Shown piece by piece: positions 7,604-9,553 of a stretch of DNA of 9,553 nucleotides (position 1 is the first letter of the stretch; each line of letters opens with the position of its first letter). Source of the stretch: CAMBDR01 sp046597185. GTDB lineage: Bacteria > Pseudomonadota > Gammaproteobacteria > Burkholderiales > Burkholderiaceae_D. A model generated the notes under the pieces. That model saw nothing but the letters and a program-made list of their open reading frames with translations. It did not search any database and was not told the DNA's origin. The translations under genes were made by a program, and so were the position numbers. The DNA lies in NCBI GenBank assembly GCA_046597185.1, contig JBKJLF010000306.1, forward strand, positions 1 to 9,553, read 5' to 3'.

Positions 7604-8819
7604 AGATATCTTCCTCGTCGCGGCCGTATGGCCGCGACGACAAGGTGCGACGAATTTTGACTTCAATGATCAAGCAAGCTGCATTTTTCGCAAGTAACGC
7701 CTGTAAAAATGGCTTTGTCGCAAGCAAACGCCGTCCGGCATTTTGAGATTTCTCATAATTATCATTCTCGGCTGACTCACCCCAAATGATGGAGGACAAT
7801 GCGTGTGCATCGACTGCGGTATCGTGCTTGCTATCCAAATAGTCCCAAGTGCGTTGTTCAGTGTCACTGCAAAGGCCCATCTGTTGGCAGATGTGGGCAG
7901 CAGGTCGTAGTGGTGGGAAATGTATGTTGGCAGCCCAAGGATCAAGGCCGTCTATATGGTCGTTGCGGTCAAAATTTTCTATCCAGCCTGTAAGTTGATA
8001 AATGCCTTCGTCAATGTTGTCATCGTCACCTGCATCTGGAAGGAGATATCTATCATTATCCGCACAGGTTTGCAGTGTGCGCAGCAATGCATCTGCCGTT
8101 TGCAGCGAAACCAGTGCGCTGCCAATGCGTGTCCATTGCTCTTTATTCCCATTGCATATCGTCCAATTTCCAGCCACCGTCAGCGTGTTATTCGTCATAA
8201 ACAGGGTTTTGTCAAAGTCAGCTAAAGATACAGACCAGCGCCATTCATCGTCACCAATATCGCCCAAATCGGCGTATTCCAATGGGGTAGGATCGCGGCG
8301 ATCCGCGAGCCAGCGCCCATCGGATCGGGTCAGGGAGTGGTCTGTCAACCAGTATGACAAAGAATCCCACTCATCAATATTTTCTCGTTCTGGTACTTGT
8401 ACGTCACGCTGTAATTCGCCAGCCACGATCATCATCGAATGGTAAGCGCGGTAGAAATTTAAATCTTCTACTTTGGGATAGGTCCCCTGTGAATGGTGGG
8501 TACTTTTGTGTCTATAAGCGTTGATTTGGTATCGACGGTCATCCGCCAAAGTCTTTGAGCCTAATCGGTCATTTCTGTATAGGACTTGTGTGGCGCGCTG
8601 GGCGATAATATTTTCACTTAGTCCAAATCGGTGCCCTAATATTTGGAACCAAGAGCTAACCATGTCATAGCCGAAGTGAATGCTGGATCCGACTCTATCA
8701 TCATTCTTTTCGACAATAGTGTGATCTTGTTCCGATTTTTCCCCTGAATTTAGTTTCACAAGGCATTTGGGTTCGCTTGCCGCTTCCAGCATCGCACGCG
8801 TTACTGTGTCAATAGTCAA
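7533..8819 (-). CDS. C-terminal part of a large uncharacterised protein, probably from a broken gene
   Basis: The frame encodes up to 428 residues if the TTG at 8819 is used, but it is open back to 8882. Neither this TTG nor the first ATG (8792) has a ribosome binding site. The upstream fragment on the same strand ends within this open frame (8854), offset by one base. The simplest reading is that both are pieces of one gene. Distinctive segments, counted from the TTG, are HFGYDMVSSWFQILGHRFGL (48-67), SLTRSDGRWLADRRDPTPLE (162-181) and GLDPWAANIHFPPLRP (291-306). The protein is aspartate- and tryptophan-rich and has no membrane segment. From memory this resembles the C-terminal end of very large (over 1000 aa) ATP-binding or STAND/NACHT-like proteins from accessory islands; I cannot confirm this. 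No ATPase motif is present in this piece. Its 3' end overlaps the 246-aa gene by 71 bases. Confidence 0.6.
   Translation of the reverse strand: MTIDTVTRAMLEAASEPKCLVKLNSGEKSEQDHTIVEKNDDRVGSSIHFGYDMVSSWFQILGHRFGLSENIIAQRATQVLYRNDRLGSKTLADDRRYQINAYRHKSTHHSQGTYPKVEDLNFYRAYHSMMIVAGELQRDVQVPERENIDEWDSLSYWLTDHSLTRSDGRWLADRRDPTPLEYADLGDIGDDEWRWSVSLADFDKTLFMTNNTLTVAGNWTICNGNKEQWTRIGSALVSLQTADALLRTLQTCADNDRYLLPDAGDDDNIDEGIYQLTGWIENFDRNDHIDGLDPWAANIHFPPLRPAAHICQQMGLCSDTEQRTWDYLDSKHDTAVDAHALSSIIWGESAENDNYEKSQNAGRRLLATKPFLQALLAKNAACLIIEVKIRRTLSSRPYGRDEEDIYVRYPASYNRYYLLKSNGTITTL
7608..7614 (-). promoter_or_regulatory. Shine-Dalgarno that fixes the 246-aa protein start
   Basis: On the minus strand the order is GAGGAAG, ATATCT, ATG. 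The purine block is well placed before the ATG at 7603 and also encodes Glu-Glu-Asp of the overlapping upstream frame. Its first bases touch the end of the hairpin at 7615-7640. Confidence 0.6.
7615..7640 (-). promoter_or_regulatory. perfect 11-bp hairpin next to a ribosome binding site
   Basis: TCGTCGCGGCC (7615-7625) and GGCCGCGACGA (7630-7640) are perfect inverted copies with a 4-base loop. The stem is GC-rich (9 of 11 pairs) in an otherwise modest-GC region. In mRNA of the minus-strand operon the stem ends where the Shine-Dalgarno for the 246-aa gene begins. In the upstream frame it encodes SSRPYGRD. A ribosome translating the upstream gene would melt it, which fits translational coupling. 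No T-tract follows, so it is not a terminator. Confidence 0.6.
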
Positions 8820-8853
8820 AACACCCGCACTTGCTGACAGCCATTCACACTTG

Positions 8854-9450
8854 CTAACGCGAGCACTGCATTTGCTGCAACGCTACGGATAAGCAGATGC
8901 AAATCACCGCATAGTCCAATGCAACCTTGGCATCAGTTGGCGAAAGCTTGAGAGCCAACAATCCAATCAAGTTGAAAAGACTACCTGTCCCCAACTGGTC
9001 GGGCATTTCTGCGATGGCAGTAACGGCAATATCCACCACCTGTAACGCTTTCATGCCGATAGACTCATTAATAACTTCTAAGGGTAGTACCACATGATAC
9101 CGTCGCGTGGAGATTGTAAGACAATTTTTCGTGACGATTTTGCGTACCAAGTCAGTTAATGCGGGCGTGACTGATCGCATGACTTTCCAAGATGGCGGCA
9201 GCTTGCTCAATAAGTCCTTTAAGTCATAAAGGCTGAACCCGGCGAAGTCTTTTAGAATTGCAATAAATTTGTCTTCCTGGCCAAGAGCAATTTTTTGCGC
9301 GGCCTCAAGAAAGAAGTTCATGGACCACGAAAAACCAGCATCTGTTTTGTAACGGTTGTGGGCCTTGATCAGGTCATCCAATCTGTGTATTTCAAGACCG
9401 GTAAAAATGGCGTCCCAATTCTTTTCCGGTGAGGTGCAGCAATTCTCAAT
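8854..9450 (-). pseudogene. internal fragment of the same large protein, N-terminus missing
   Basis: The frame is open from just after a TAA at 9453-9451 to a TAG at 8856-8854, giving up to 198 residues. No ATG with a ribosome binding site lies near the N-terminal end; the TTG at 9381 falls inside what looks like continuous protein (NWDAIFTGLEIHRLDDL runs through it). The text looks like genuine globular protein: KTDAGFSWSMNFFLEAAQKI, DKFIAILKDFAGFSLYDLKD and SLFNLIGLLALKLSPTDAKV. These segments are helical, perhaps HEAT-like. It ends by running into the next fragment, whose frame is offset by one base and overlaps it by 29 bases. I read it as the middle of a large gene that has lost its 5' part, either to an insertion near 9450 or to deletion. 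Expression from an unconventional start cannot be excluded. Confidence 0.55.
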
Positions 9451-9553
9451 TTAAAAAATACCATAAAAGCAACAGTGTATTTCCATTACCACACTGTCTT
9501 CAACAGCATCAAAATATGTACAAATAAAGCTTGTAAACTTTTGCGAAACCTGT
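9451..9553. other. AT-rich boundary segment
   Basis: By hand count, bases 9441-9553 are about 30% GC (34 of 113), far below the rest of the window. A 7-bp inverted repeat, ACAGTGT (9472-9478) and ACACTGT (9491-9497), lies inside. On the minus strand TTTACA followed 15 bases later by TATTTT resembles a weak promoter. The minus frame of the fragment at 8854-9450 stays open beyond the TAA to the window edge, but its composition does not look coding. This may be the edge of an insertion or simply an AT-rich upstream region. Confidence 0.35.

Noticed and set aside
6863..7666. Longer 267-residue version of the small minus-strand protein from a TTG
   Set aside because: The extra N-terminal residues have no ribosome binding site before the TTG, while the ATG at 7603 has a strong one.
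8290..8304. GGATCG / CGATCC hairpin with a 3-base loop
   Set aside because: Only 6 bp, and it falls in codons for the distinctive WLADRRDP segment, so protein coding explains it.
8002..8445. 147-codon + strand frame opposite the 428-residue minus frame
   Set aside because: Serine- and arginine-rich shadow of the minus-strand gene, with no ribosome binding site and no recognisable motif.
1..9553. CRISPR array, integrase, transposase or toxin-antitoxin pair
   Set aside because: No regularly spaced repeats and no protein with matching motifs was found on either strand.
9451..9553. Continuation of the broken gene through the TAA to the window edge
   Set aside because: The frame is open for about 33 codons beyond the stop, but at about 30% GC the translation looks unlike the neighbouring protein, and an open run of this length is not significant.

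Overview
The window looks like a bacterial chromosome segment, most likely from a proteobacterium. I lean weakly towards a betaproteobacterium because of the GC-moderate, TTG/CTG-leucine-rich coding style and the type of SNF2 helicase. There are no rRNA, tRNA or CRISPR sequences and no recognisable integrase or transposase. The window splits at about 6.45-6.86 kb into two blocks with convergent genes.

Left block (1-6565, + strand): a very large SNF2-family helicase/translocase, whose start lies before the window, ends at 3999. After a 109-bp gap with a plausible promoter comes a 780-residue protein (4109-6451). It combines helical-repeat (HEAT-like) sequence, a four-cysteine zinc ribbon, TPR-like repeats and a C-terminal SEC-C zinc motif. 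Just behind its stop codon lies a short relic (6458-6565) that resembles the last ~25 codons of the helicase gene. The SEC-C gene is therefore flanked by two diverged copies of the helicase 3' end, which suggests it arrived by insertion, or that a second helicase copy was deleted.

Middle (6566-6862): no protein gene. It holds a sigma70-like promoter, a series of hairpins and a strong GC-rich hairpin with a T-rich tail. Together these would give a candidate small RNA of about 200 nt.

Right block (6863-9553, - strand): a visibly lower-GC, accessory-looking region. Transcription runs from right to left through two ORF pieces (9450-8854 and then 8819-7533) that lie in different frames, overlap as open frames, and lack credible starts. 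I read them as parts of one large broken gene, possibly a large ATP-binding/STAND-like protein of the defence-island kind (from memory only). The last piece overlaps by 71 nt a small, probably intact all-helical protein gene (7603-6863). That gene's Shine-Dalgarno sits directly behind a perfect 11-bp hairpin inside the upstream coding sequence, a good layout for translational coupling. The final ~110 bases are only about 30% GC and probably mark a truncation or insertion boundary.

The best candidates for something undescribed are the SNF2/SEC-C pair with its flanking relic, the candidate small RNA, and the hairpin-coupled overlapping gene pair. All functional statements come from motif reading; no searches were run.
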